Below, one piece after another: positions 16,963 through 25,830 of a stretch of DNA of 64,000 nucleotides (positions within the stretch are counted from its first letter, which is position 1; every line of letters begins with the position of its first letter). The stretch comes from G963664835 sp965220775 (GTDB taxonomy: Bacteria; Chloroflexota; UBA6077; FW602-bin22; JBCLEL01). The stretch covers positions 3,472,001 to 3,536,000 of the forward strand of contig OZ244845.1 of NCBI GenBank assembly GCA_965220775.1, given 5' to 3'. A program made the translations under genes and the position numbers. The notes under the pieces were generated by a model. The model was not told where the DNA came from. It did not search any database and was given only the letters and a program-made list of their open reading frames with translations.

Positions 16963-17708
16963 CAGTAGGTCAAGACTCCCCCATCTACCACCACGGTCTG
17001 TGACGTCACGGAATCGTTTCGCACCAAATACATGACGGCATCCGCCACGTCATCCAATTCTGGCAGTCGTCCCAGCAACGCCCGGCCTTTATAATCAATT
17101 GTCGATTTTTCGCCCCATTTTCTGCCCCAACGAGTATCCAACAATCCCGGCGCTACATTATTGACCTGAATCTGCGGAGCAAGCGCGACCGCCAAGCATC
17201 GACCCAGCATATCTTCTGCCGCTTTCGATACTGAGTAGGCGATGCAGCTTCCGCTAGGTCGGATGCCTCCGGTGGATGTCACGTTAATTATCTTTCCGGC
17301 ACCGCGGTCTTTCATGATTGGCGCGACCGCCTTGGAGCACAGGAATGGCCCGCGCAGGTTCACGGCCATGATATTGTCCCAATCTTCCTCTTCCATACCG
17401 TCTATGTCGCTGAAAGGAACAAATACCGTAGTTCCAGCATTGTTAATTAGTATGTCGATACCGCCGAACCGTTCGACAACCTCATCAACCATGCGCCGTA
17501 CATCGGATGATACGGAGACATCTGCCTTAACCGTCATCGCCTTGGCGCCTTCGGATTCGATTTCGGATGCGGTCTCGGCCGCTTCTCTGGCTGATCGCGA
17601 GTAGTTGACGGCCACGCATGCGCCGGCCGCCGCCAGCTTCAGACTGACTTCCTTACCGAGCCCGGTACCGCCTCCTGTCACTAGAGCAACTTTGTTTTTG
17701 GGATCCAA
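16962..17708 (-). CDS. Short-chain dehydrogenase/reductase (classical SDR)
   Basis: A classical SDR of 248 residues: cofactor motif TGGGTGLG near the start, NNAG (ILINNAG), catalytic Ser in INVTSTGG and Y-x3-K in YSVSK, and the PG motif VAPGLLDT. The C-terminus DGGVLTY is family-like (3-oxoacyl-ACP reductase/sugar dehydrogenase type). The start is TTG at 17708 (MDPKNKVALVTGGG) behind GAGGAGG with a 5-nt spacer; this replaces a longer open frame to 17846 that has no family match. It is coupled to the downstream epimerase, suggesting successive oxidation steps on a sugar or polyol. Confidence 0.85.
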   Translation of the reverse strand: MDPKNKVALVTGGGTGLGKEVSLKLAAAGACVAVNYSRSAREAAETASEIESEGAKAMTVKADVSVSSDVRRMVDEVVERFGGIDILINNAGTTVFVPFSDIDGMEEEDWDNIMAVNLRGPFLCSKAVAPIMKDRGAGKIINVTSTGGIRPSGSCIAYSVSKAAEDMLGRCLAVALAPQIQVNNVAPGLLDTRWGRKWGEKSTIDYKGRALLGRLPELDDVADAVMYLVRNDSVTSQTVVVDGGVLTY

Positions 17709-18195
17709 CGGGACCTCCTCGCCGGCCGCGGTTGCGGCGGTTAACTCTTGGAGCGTGTGGCAAATATAACACAGCGCGTCTGTCGACTCACCACGGAATG
17801 CTCTTCCACCACGTGCACGGTGCCGGTCCGATCGACCCCTGATCAATCCTATTGTCCGGCGAATGCAGCTGCCTATTGGATGAAGAAGGGAGCGATGGTT
17901 TCGAAAAGCTGACCATTGCGACGCGGGAAGTCTCAGGCTCGCGTGCGGACTTGGTATGATTCATCCACGATTGATTCCTTGACTGGCAGCACAACAGTCG
18001 TACTAGCTGTAATCTTGCCGTTGGTCTGTGATCAAAGCCAGTCCTTTGATTCGATGCAATGTGATGCCACGCGTTCAATACCCTGGGGCGAAGGACTCAA
18101 CGGCGGCGACGCTGCTAACCATGCCGATTGCGCACCGTTGATAATATCGGAGGACTACGCTCAACCGTGCATTCCACCAGCATAAGGAGGATAAA
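17709..18195. other. Intergenic region between divergent SDR and CinA-C genes
   Basis: About 490 bp. It should hold the promoters for both directions. A frame at 17916-18185 has no ribosome site and no recognisable motif. I see no RNA gene or repeat in it. Confidence 0.5.
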
Positions 18196-18690
18196 ATGTC
18201 CGAAATAGCCGCACTGGCCAGCAATATTGCGCAGATACTCTCCGAACGGAAACAGACGATTGGAGTGGCTGAATCTTCAGCCGGCGGTCTGATTAGCGCC
18301 GCTCTACTTGCGGTGCCAGGCGCATCGAGCTACTTCCTCGGAGGCGCCGTCGTCTATACCGGCCAGGCAAAACAAATCTTCGTCGGATTGGACAAGGCAA
18401 CAACCGATAGCTATCGCCCGGCCACTCCTCGCCACGCCATCGATCTCGCAAGATCGGCCCGAGACACTCTCGATGCGACTTGGGGAATCGGCGAAACCGG
18501 CGCGGCCGGCCCGACTTCCAACCGATACGGTGATTCGCCGGGACACACTTGCATCGCGGTGGCCGGCCCAATCGATCTCAGCACAACGATCGAGACCGGG
18601 CAATCGGATCGGGAATCGAACATGAGAGTGTTCGCAACAGCTGCGCTGAGGCTGATAGAGCAGGCCTTGGTGGAAGGGCCCCTGACTTAG
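18196..18690 (+). CDS. pncC: CinA C-terminal domain protein (nicotinamide-nucleotide amidase)
   Basis: A 164-residue stand-alone CinA-C domain. PncC deamidates nicotinamide mononucleotide to nicotinic acid mononucleotide, recycling pyridine nucleotides. Family motifs: TIGVAESSAGGLISA at the N-terminus, FLGGAVVYTGQAK, and GIGETGAAGPTSNRYGDSPG with the family's Gly-rich loop. The catalytic Ser lies in the ESSAGG segment. The start ATG at 18196 has a perfect AAGGAGG eight bases upstream. Many bacteria fuse this domain to MoeA-like CinA-N; here it is alone. Its end overlaps the convergent PhyH gene by 4 bp. Confidence 0.88.
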   Translation: MSEIAALASNIAQILSERKQTIGVAESSAGGLISAALLAVPGASSYFLGGAVVYTGQAKQIFVGLDKATTDSYRPATPRHAIDLARSARDTLDATWGIGETGAAGPTSNRYGDSPGHTCIAVAGPIDLSTTIETGQSDRESNMRVFATAALRLIEQALVEGPLT

Positions 18691-19661
18691 CCGCACACCG
18701 GCAGTGCAGTGTTCCAGCGGGTAAACTTTGGCGAGCTATTCTTGGCTAGTTCAGCACGCGCCCGGCGCCAGAGGTCGGCCCAAACCGCATGGTCTCTCAG
18801 CTCTGCTCCCGGGTTCTCGCGGCTGCGGGCTACGAAGCCGGGGAACATAGGCCGGCCCGTCGGTTGGCCCGTTGGCTGATAGCGGATATCGAAGCTCCAA
18901 CGTATTCTATCGCTCACATTTGGATACGATTGATGCATCGTAGTCCGCGTGAAGATCAGAACACTCCCGGCCTTCATCGGTACTGGCACCGCATCCTCGA
19001 GGCGGATTAGCCTGTCTGGAATGCGATTTCCCTGCTTCTTGATTGGATCCTGGCAATGCGCAACCATGCCAGTAAAGTGGCTCTTGGGAACCATCGCCAA
19101 GCATCCGTTGTCCGCGTCGGTATCGAACATAGGAACCCATGCCGACACCATACTAGTATCGTCCGCTTCCGGAAGAACGACTCCTTGGTCTTGATGCCAG
19201 CCGGTCTGAGCAGTAATACCGTTCCGATGCTCTACAGGAACCAACCTCTCAGGCACCTTTATTCGAACATGCTGTACCGGATTCGAATAAATCTCTGATC
19301 CGACGAAGTGTTCGACAACGTCAAGCAAGCGCGGGTTACGTAAGAAGTCGAATATCGCTTTACCCAAATGCATTGGGGTGTCTGCACCCACATCCTTTTG
19401 AGGTAGCGTAATGTCGAAATATTGGTGGTAAGCACGGTCACTTTCGGTTACTACCCTGGCCAACCGGTCTCCAAACGGCAATTCGCGGTAAGTAGAGTCG
19501 ATCCTTCCCTCTGCGTACCACTTGTTGCACAGCGAGTCGAGCAACTCGAAATACTCATCGATGACAGGCTGGATGTCGCTTTCGGGATCCAACACGTCTT
19601 CTACCAGCAAGAATCCATCTTGGTGAAACTGCTCGATTTGGGAATCAGACAATGCAGACAT
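18687..19661 (-). CDS. Phytanoyl-CoA dioxygenase family protein (PhyH 2)
   Basis: A 324-residue PhyH-fold Fe(II)/2-oxoglutarate oxygenase. Iron ligands H156-x-D158 (GWHQDQG) and the distal His in MHQSYPN are present; the 2-oxoglutarate arginine is in SDRIRWSF. The start ATG at 19661 has GAGGAG six bases upstream. The closest internal relatives are the other PhyH genes, but the flanks of the motifs differ. This subtype, with its conserved QTGWHQDQG motif, is common in marine bacteria; the substrate is unknown. It lies between CinA-C and ftsH as a single transcription unit. Confidence 0.88.
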   Translation of the reverse strand: MSALSDSQIEQFHQDGFLLVEDVLDPESDIQPVIDEYFELLDSLCNKWYAEGRIDSTYRELPFGDRLARVVTESDRAYHQYFDITLPQKDVGADTPMHLGKAIFDFLRNPRLLDVVEHFVGSEIYSNPVQHVRIKVPERLVPVEHRNGITAQTGWHQDQGVVLPEADDTSMVSAWVPMFDTDADNGCLAMVPKSHFTGMVAHCQDPIKKQGNRIPDRLIRLEDAVPVPMKAGSVLIFTRTTMHQSYPNVSDRIRWSFDIRYQPTGQPTGRPMFPGFVARSRENPGAELRDHAVWADLWRRARAELAKNSSPKFTRWNTALPVCG

Positions 19662-19722
19662 CTATACTCCTCAATGGTGACCGGGCATTCCGTTCGTGTG
19701 GCGTCGCGCTGAACTCACGCAT

Positions 19723-21576
19723 CTATTGAGCGGGGACCGGCTCCAAGGTTGGCTCGGCTTCGCGGAAACAACTCTCCAATTCCGCCCCTTCCAGAGTCTC
19801 CTCTTGAATCAGGCGGTCGGCTAACGCATCGAGCATATTGCGGTAGTTGGTCAGTTTGTCTCTGGCAAGCTCATAGCCGGTGTTGATTATTCGCTTGATC
19901 TCCTCATCGATTGCCTCGGCGCTCTTTTCACTGTAGTTCTTTTGCTCGCCGATCTCACGACCAAGGAAGATGAGTTCTTCCTTGTGACCCATTGCTATCG
20001 GACCGATCCGGTCGCTCATACCGTACTCGGTCACCATCTTGCGCGCGACGTTAGTAGCACGCTCGATATCGTTTTCAGCCCCTGTTGTTATTTCGTTGAA
20101 AACGATCTCCTCTGCGACCCGACCGCCGAGCATGTAAGCAAGCATATCCTGGAACTGAGACCTAGCCCACATCGAGCGGTCTTGTTCCGGCAGCAGTCTG
20201 GTGTATCCACCCATCATTCCCCGGGCCACTATCGAGACCTTGTGCACCGGGTCAGCGTTCTCCACCATCCGTGCCACCACGGCGTGGCCAGCTTCGTGAT
20301 ACGCGGTGACGCGTTTCTCTTTTTCGCTGATAATACGACTCTTGCGCTCTGGGCCGGCGATCACCCTGTCAATCGCCTCTTCGAATTCGGGCAGTCCAAT
20401 GGTCTTGAGATTCCGTCGGGCCGCCAAGATGGCAGCTTCATTGACCAGATTGGCGAGGTCCGCGCCGGAGAAGCCGGCTGTCTGTTTGGCAAGAACGCTC
20501 AGATCCAAATCCGGGTCCAGAGGCTTGCCTTTGATATGTACCTCCAACACCGCCTTCCGGCCGCTTATGTCCGGCCGTTCGAGCACTACCTGCCGGTCGA
20601 AACGTCCCGGTCGCAGCAGGGCCGGATCTAGTACGTCGGGCCTGTTGGTAGCGGCAATTACGATGACATTAGTGTTGGTATCGAACCCATCCATCTCCAC
20701 GAGGATCTGATTCAACGTTTGTTCGCGCTCATCATGGCTGCCGCCAAGGCCGGCTCCGCGCTGGCGACCGACGGCATCTATTTCATCCACAAATACAATG
20801 CAGGGCGCGTTACGCTTGGCCTGATCGAATAGATCGCGCACTCGCGACGCACCCACACCAACGAACATTTCGACGAACTCTGAGCCGCTGATCGAGAAGA
20901 AGGGCACGCCGGCCTCGCCGGCCACCGCGCGGGAAATCAACGTCTTGCCAGTGCCTGGAGGGCCAAGTAGCAACACTCCATGGGGAATGCGCGCGCCAAG
21001 AGCAGCAAACTTGTCGGGATATTTTAGGAACTCGACAACCTCCTGCAACTCTTGCTTGGCTTCGTCTACACCGGCCACGTCGAGGAACGTCACGGTGGGT
21101 TTATTTCCTACAAACATTCGGGCCCGGCTCTTACCGAACGACATAGCCTGGTTGTTGGTTCCTTGCGCCTGTCTCATCATGAACAGGATAAAGCCCGCAA
21201 GCAGGATGAACGGCAGGAAGTTGCCAATAAGCAGTAGCCAACCGCCGAACTCGGACGGCTGTTCGTACTCGATACGAATATTGTCGAGCCTTTCTTGAGG
21301 TACCTCCGCTGCTGCGAAGATCTGGTACAGATCGGTGTCCGGCGGCATCGTTGCCCGCGCAGACGGTTTGCCGTCGAATCTCTCAGCGGTGAGAGTTCTG
21401 CCATCAACAACAACGTTTTGAATCAACCCCTGCTTTGCCAGCCGCACGACGTCGCTGATTGCGACGTCTTCGACACTGCCGCTCCCGCCGCCTCGGAAGA
21501 TCGAGACGATCAGGGCAACAGCCACCACCAGTATTAGTAAATAGATGAAGCTATTTCGCAACCACTTGCTGTCCAT
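19723..21576 (-). CDS. ftsH: ATP-dependent zinc metalloprotease FtsH
   Basis: A 617-residue membrane-bound AAA+ protease that removes misassembled membrane proteins and regulatory proteins. It has two transmembrane helices (about residues 8-27 and 112-134) around a periplasmic/extracellular loop, Walker A GPPGTGKT at 205-212, Walker B IVFVDEIDA, the second region of homology around 310-330, and the zinc motif HEAGH at 427-431. Length and order are normal. It lies downstream of hpt and tilS on the same strand, the arrangement known from Firmicutes and other phyla. The 305-bp gap with its own -10-like box suggests a separate promoter. Confidence 0.96.
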   Translation of the reverse strand: MDSKWLRNSFIYLLILVVAVALIVSIFRGGGSGSVEDVAISDVVRLAKQGLIQNVVVDGRTLTAERFDGKPSARATMPPDTDLYQIFAAAEVPQERLDNIRIEYEQPSEFGGWLLLIGNFLPFILLAGFILFMMRQAQGTNNQAMSFGKSRARMFVGNKPTVTFLDVAGVDEAKQELQEVVEFLKYPDKFAALGARIPHGVLLLGPPGTGKTLISRAVAGEAGVPFFSISGSEFVEMFVGVGASRVRDLFDQAKRNAPCIVFVDEIDAVGRQRGAGLGGSHDEREQTLNQILVEMDGFDTNTNVIVIAATNRPDVLDPALLRPGRFDRQVVLERPDISGRKAVLEVHIKGKPLDPDLDLSVLAKQTAGFSGADLANLVNEAAILAARRNLKTIGLPEFEEAIDRVIAGPERKSRIISEKEKRVTAYHEAGHAVVARMVENADPVHKVSIVARGMMGGYTRLLPEQDRSMWARSQFQDMLAYMLGGRVAEEIVFNEITTGAENDIERATNVARKMVTEYGMSDRIGPIAMGHKEELIFLGREIGEQKNYSEKSAEAIDEEIKRIINTGYELARDKLTNYRNMLDALADRLIQEETLEGAELESCFREAEPTLEPVPAQ

Positions 21577-21881
21577 CAGAAGGCGAGAACCCCCCAGTAA
21601 TAAGCGATGTCAACTCGGTCTCAGGGACGAATAGGCCCGCTCATGTTTTGACGATTGAACCCAAATGGCATTCGCAGCTGGCACCAAAAACTGCCACTCT
21701 GAACTGCCAACACCCCTTGATCTCATCGGATACTTGCCGATAATCCAATCGGATTATACCAGACCGTACAATGATTTCCCATTGAAAACAGGCGACCAAA
21801 TCTCCTGCCCACCCACCAGTAGTAGTTGCTCAGACTGGCGGGTAGGCGCCGGGTAAGCAATTACGTGCTCCGCGGCACCAG
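21577..21881 (-). promoter_or_regulatory. ftsH upstream region with -10-like box
   Basis: The 305-bp gap between hpt and ftsH contains TATAAT on the minus strand at 21753-21758, preceded by TGG (extended -10-like), with no clear -35. It would give a leader of about 170 nt for ftsH. No other feature seen. Confidence 0.4.
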
Positions 21882-22427
21882 CTATTCCAAAACTCTTATC
21901 TCCCTCAACTCTCTATACCGTCCCGTCAAATCTAGTCCGTATCCGAACACAAATCGATCGGGTATCTCAAAGCCAACGTAATCGATTACTACTGGGTACA
22001 GCCGCGTCTTGCGCTTGCTAAGAAGAGAGCAGACTCGCAAAGACTTAGGCTGAATCCGGCTGAAATGCTGCAATAAGTAATGCACTGTCAACCCAGTATC
22101 GACTATGTCCTCGACCACCACGATATCACGACCGACCAGCGGCAATGTAACGTCGCGCAATAGTCGGACGGTTCCGGATGATCTTGTTTCTTGCCCATAG
22201 CTAAGCGCCGTCACGTAATCGACATCGATAGGTAAGTCGATCCCCCGGGCAAGGTCAGTCAGAAACGGCGCCGCGCCGTTAAGCACGCAGATGAGCAACG
22301 GAGCCTTGCCCTGATAATCGTCTGTAATTCGCTGGCCCAACTCGTTGATGCGGGATTGCACCTTCCGGGCCGTTATCAGAATCTCGCCCGGTGTGTCGTC
22401 GGCCACTTGTGATTGCTCATTCACCAC
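21882..22427 (-). CDS. hpt: Hypoxanthine phosphoribosyltransferase
   Basis: A 181-residue purine-salvage enzyme that makes IMP/GMP from hypoxanthine/guanine and PRPP. It contains the PRPP-binding motif VVVEDIVDTGLT (positions about 98-109), the flexible-loop region SYGQETRSSG, and the base-binding C-terminus DYVGFEIPDRFVFGYGLD. The start GTG overlaps the end of tilS by 7 bp (CCGTGGTGA). The tilS-hpt coupling is classic. The length matches the family. Confidence 0.94.
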   Translation of the reverse strand: MVNEQSQVADDTPGEILITARKVQSRINELGQRITDDYQGKAPLLICVLNGAAPFLTDLARGIDLPIDVDYVTALSYGQETRSSGTVRLLRDVTLPLVGRDIVVVEDIVDTGLTVHYLLQHFSRIQPKSLRVCSLLSKRKTRLYPVVIDYVGFEIPDRFVFGYGLDLTGRYRELREIRVLE

Positions 22428-23818
22428 GGTTCGATCCTAAGGCATAGCCAATGTTCGCCAGTGGAAGAAAGGTCCGCTCCATGACCAACTATCCAGACCA
22501 ACCGCCGGCCAGTCAAGATCATCGGGGTCAGATCGCGTAGCGGCCTTGGTACTTTTGCGTCCACGAGCACGTCCTGAACCTTCTTGGTTCCAACCCCTTT
22601 CAATTTGATTCGGTCGCCCGGCACACGACCCCGGACTGTCACCAAAGGAGCAGATCGGTCCAACGGAATATCGACGTGCCGGGAGAGATCGTTTGGCAGG
22701 CCACAGGGTTGAGGGACCGGGTTCGCGAACAGAGTTCCCTTAGTTTCCGACAGCATTGCCTGACCTGGCACATTGACCTCGATTTCCGGCAACTTGCTTG
22801 GCTGCCAACCGGCCGGTTCGAACCACAGGCGTTCGTACAGCCTGATCGCTCTGATCCCACCTGAGAGGTTGGCTGATGACGCATTCTCGCCGGCCACGAT
22901 GGCTAGTACCCGATCTACGTCGGTGAGGTTGAGGTCCTTTAGATCCCCTCGAACGCCCTCGATAGCCAGCCGTATTACCGCACGCTGCAGGCCCCGGTCG
23001 ACGCTATCCAGCTCTCGGAGTGGCAGTGACGTTAGGCCCTCACACTTGGTCGCGTATTGATCGAGCCAATCGCGTGCTACGCATTCGACGAATCTATCTT
23101 GCTCCCGGGCAATGTCCGCGAATCGACCGATGGCGGAGAGCGCATCCGAGTTCAGACCGGCCAATACGGGTAGAACCTTGCGGCGGATCCGGGTGCGAGC
23201 ATAATCATCCGTTAGGTTCGTACGATCAACCACATAAGACCAACGGTTGACCTTGCAGTATCGCTCGGTTGCCTCCCTCGGACAGCGGAGAAACGGCCTA
23301 ATGGTCCGCAATCGGTCTCGATATCTGTCGAGCGGAAAAGCGTTGACGACGCTCATTCCACCAACGCCGCGCAATCCAGTGCCACGTGCGAGTCGTAACA
23401 ATATTGTCTCAACCTGATCGGTCAGTGTATGGCCCGTAGCCACCCAGCCGATTTGGCGTTCCACGGCCGTCTCGGCGAGAAACTGAAGCCTTGCGTCGCG
23501 AGCCGAGGCTTCGTCGCCGATCAGAGGAGACGAGGGACGCCCAACTACGATCTGCAAGTCCAGCTTCGCAGCCTGACAACGTACGTAGTTCTCGTCAGAA
23601 TCTGACTCTCCGTTTCGAAGCATATGATTGAAGTGCGCGACGGTTAGCTGAGTCCCGACCTCGAGGGCGACTTGATTCATCGCATGCAACAGAGCGGACG
23701 AGTCTTGCCCGCCGGAGCAGGCTAGCAGAATTCGCGTGCCGCTCACAATGCCGGCTTGCTTCAGCACTGAGCGTAAGTCATTCAGTACCGACTCGGTCAC
23801 ATCATCATTGAGAGTCAT
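22421..23818 (-). CDS. tilS: tRNA(Ile)-lysidine synthase
   Basis: Modifies C34 of tRNA-Ile2 to lysidine so that it reads AUA. The PP-loop ATPase motif SGGQDS is at residues 35-40, followed by AHFNHMLRNGESD and GWVATGHTLTDQVETILLRLARGTGLRGVGGM, a strong TilS signature. The C-terminal TilS domain (LVTVRGRVPGDRIKLKGVG) is complete, giving 465 residues. The start chosen is ATG at 23818; the frame stays open to 24052, but that would run through the initiator tRNA gene. The ribosome site is weak. It forms an operon with hpt. Confidence 0.93.
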   Translation of the reverse strand: MTLNDDVTESVLNDLRSVLKQAGIVSGTRILLACSGGQDSSALLHAMNQVALEVGTQLTVAHFNHMLRNGESDSDENYVRCQAAKLDLQIVVGRPSSPLIGDEASARDARLQFLAETAVERQIGWVATGHTLTDQVETILLRLARGTGLRGVGGMSVVNAFPLDRYRDRLRTIRPFLRCPREATERYCKVNRWSYVVDRTNLTDDYARTRIRRKVLPVLAGLNSDALSAIGRFADIAREQDRFVECVARDWLDQYATKCEGLTSLPLRELDSVDRGLQRAVIRLAIEGVRGDLKDLNLTDVDRVLAIVAGENASSANLSGGIRAIRLYERLWFEPAGWQPSKLPEIEVNVPGQAMLSETKGTLFANPVPQPCGLPNDLSRHVDIPLDRSAPLVTVRGRVPGDRIKLKGVGTKKVQDVLVDAKVPRPLRDLTPMILTGRRLVWIVGHGADLSSTGEHWLCLRIEPW

Positions 23819-23942
23819 TGCGCTACCACTCGAGGGCAGGCAGGGCATGGGTCCTGCATGCTGATCCGATGACAAGAATAACAGAGCGCCGGCAATCTTG
23901 ACCCAGGATCGTTCCGGCAGAAGGTCCACAGGCAGACGGAGA

Positions 23943-23980
23943 AAGTAAAAGCCGGCATCGTACTTGGATCCGATGCCGGC
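23943..23980 (-). terminator. Rho-independent terminator of the initiator tRNA gene
   Basis: On the minus strand, GCCGGCATCG pairs perfectly with CGATGCCGGC (10 bp, 10-nt loop), followed directly by TTTTACTTTCT. It begins 4 bp after the tRNA CCA. Confidence 0.85.
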
Positions 23981-23983
23981 TGC

Positions 23984-24058
23984 TGGTAGCGGGGGTTGGA
24001 TTCGAACCAACGACCTTCGGGTTATGAGCCCGACGAGCTTCCGCTGCTCCACCCCGCG
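23984..24058 (-). tRNA. tRNA-Met (CAT), initiator type
   Basis: A 75-nt tRNA with encoded CCA. The anticodon arm CGGGCTCATAACCCG has the three G-C pairs typical of initiator tRNA, and the sequence starts CGCGGGGTGGAGCAG like known fMet tRNAs. The 1-72 pair is unpaired, as required for formylation, but here as C1-U72 rather than the usual C1-A72. T-arm GTTGGTTCGAATCCAAC. A terminator follows. Confidence 0.95.
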
Positions 24059-24286
24059 ACGTTGTGTAAGTCAATTCTAATCTTGAAGTGTATCGTCGTC
24101 AAATCGCATCGAAAAATAAGAGCCGCGTTAATGAGGCAGGTTGGCGACCGCCGAATAGATTCATCTCGGTGAAAAGTGAACGCCGAGGATTCGCCGCCGG
24201 ACAAGCGATCTTAATTCTTGTGGCCGATACCATCCCAAACTGCGGTATCTTGAAGGTGCTCGATTCGGCCAAATTGCCGGCCAAGT

Positions 24287-24700
24287 CTATCGCACATCAC
24301 CATCATCCCGGGCAAATAATTCCTGCCACCATCGTTGCCAGATCGGATCCGCCGGCGTCGGTTCAGCCGAGGGGGCCGGCTTTGCCGCCGGAAATGGTTC
24401 GGATTCTTCAGAACTCACAACCAGTACAGTATCACCTGGTCGAGCCCAGCCGAGCTTCTCACGGGCCAACTCCTCCGCCGCCTCGTCAGTCCTCAGATAT
24501 TCGAGCTCCGCCTGTAACCGCTGGTTCTCGTCTTCGAGTTGGACGATTTCGCCACGGATCTGTTCGGCTCTCTCGGCTAACTCATAACCGATCCACATTA
24601 TGCGGCCAAAGGATAGCAGCACCATAGCCACAATAATTACCAGGCCTGCCAGCAGCAGATGCCTAACTCCGAAGCGCAGGAACGGTTTCTCTGCTATCAA
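24287..24700 (-). CDS. Septum formation initiator, FtsB/DivIC-like
   Basis: A 137-residue single-pass membrane protein: a short cytoplasmic tail, a transmembrane helix at about residues 15-34, then a coiled coil (RAEQIRGEIVQLEDENQRL) and the EELAREKLGWARPGDTVLVV motif conserved in FtsB/DivIC. It bridges FtsL and FtsQ/DivIB in the divisome. A Pro/Ala-rich tail ends the protein. Its ATG overlaps the end of the M48 peptidase gene (4 bp), so these genes and the lipoprotein upstream form an operon. Confidence 0.85.
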   Translation of the reverse strand: MIAEKPFLRFGVRHLLLAGLVIIVAMVLLSFGRIMWIGYELAERAEQIRGEIVQLEDENQRLQAELEYLRTDEAAEELAREKLGWARPGDTVLVVSSEESEPFPAAKPAPSAEPTPADPIWQRWWQELFARDDGDVR

Positions 24701-25827
24701 TCGACCACCTCTGCCATGCGTATTCGCCGATGGATCGACGGATGACCGTGTAACAGTATCTCTTCCCAGGCGGGAACACGATATCGAGCCAAGTTAGTCT
24801 TCGACAGCCGATTCATCGCGGCGATGAAGGAATCAGCCCGGCCGGTCAACTTAATGGCATAACGATCGGCCTCAAACTCGAACTTCCTGGAAATCCATGC
24901 ACCAATCGGCCCGAGCAGAAACCAAACGAAACTGAGCACCAATACCAGCAGAGGAAGTCCTGCCGGAGTAGCGTAGGCCGGCAAGGAGAAAATATGGGCG
25001 GCCCCGGTCCCAAGCCAATCCAATGCAAAGAATGCCACCATACTCAAGACAGCGCTCGCGGCGAGTTGCTTGCCTATGTGACCGCCCAACTGATGTCCCA
25101 TCTCGTGCGCCACTATTACTAACACCTCGTCGTTTGAGAATCGCGAAAGCAGCGTGTCCGTGAGCACGATCCGGCGCGTCGATCCAATTCCTACCAACGC
25201 GGCATTCGCGGCCGGAGTGCGTCGGCTATAGTCAATCGTCTCGACCTCGATTGCTCCTGGCCCGGCCCGGTCGGCTAGCTCCAGAATGCCGGACCGCAGG
25301 GCCCCTTCTGGTAGGGGCGAGCGGCGAAAGAATAGGGGCAGAATCAACACCGGAAGAAGAAAGCTCGTTAATATGCCGACTACAGTCAAAGCCAATGCCG
25401 CGGCCAACGGCCAAATCCAACCGAGATTCCAGATCAACCCATAGACAATTGCGATCACAGCGAGGCGAAATATTCCGCCCAAGATACTTGCTTTGGCCCA
25501 GTCGATTATCCAAGACACCAGTGATTGGTTCGACTGGCCGTAGGAACGGGGCAAAATCCAGCCAGCCCATATTCTGAGAGGAAAGGCCAGCAACAATAGT
25601 CCAGCGCCGAAAAGCAACGCTATCAGCGCTACCCGGCCGAGTGGTGGAGTGCCAGCGCTCCACCAGATGATCGGCTCGACGGTGCCCAAGGCAATCCAGA
25701 GTATCGAGTACGCGACAAAGAGCGCGTTTTGGGACAGATAGCTAACGAGCCGCAGAGTAGCGTAACGCTCTGCTTCGGGCCGATTCTCACCCACAACTCC
25801 GCAGGCGATGAAGGAATTCGCGTCCAT
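24697..25827 (-). CDS. M48-family membrane metallopeptidase (Ste24/HtpX-like)
   Basis: A 376-residue integral membrane zinc peptidase with about seven hydrophobic segments. The zinc motif HEMGHQLGGH is present, preceded by the long conserved VGIGSTRRIVLTDTLLSRFSN region and followed by KFEFEADRYAIKLTG (third zinc ligand Glu). The Ste24-like arrangement (SRRTPAANAALVG) suggests a CAAX-protease-type fold rather than short HtpX. Its likely role is membrane protein quality control. It starts 3 bp after the lipoprotein gene stop and overlaps the FtsB-like gene. Confidence 0.88.
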   Translation of the reverse strand: MDANSFIACGVVGENRPEAERYATLRLVSYLSQNALFVAYSILWIALGTVEPIIWWSAGTPPLGRVALIALLFGAGLLLLAFPLRIWAGWILPRSYGQSNQSLVSWIIDWAKASILGGIFRLAVIAIVYGLIWNLGWIWPLAAALALTVVGILTSFLLPVLILPLFFRRSPLPEGALRSGILELADRAGPGAIEVETIDYSRRTPAANAALVGIGSTRRIVLTDTLLSRFSNDEVLVIVAHEMGHQLGGHIGKQLAASAVLSMVAFFALDWLGTGAAHIFSLPAYATPAGLPLLVLVLSFVWFLLGPIGAWISRKFEFEADRYAIKLTGRADSFIAAMNRLSKTNLARYRVPAWEEILLHGHPSIHRRIRMAEVVD

Positions 25828-25830
25828 AGA

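Noticed and set aside
22421..24052. TilS starting at 24052
   Set aside because: That start would read through the initiator tRNA and its terminator.
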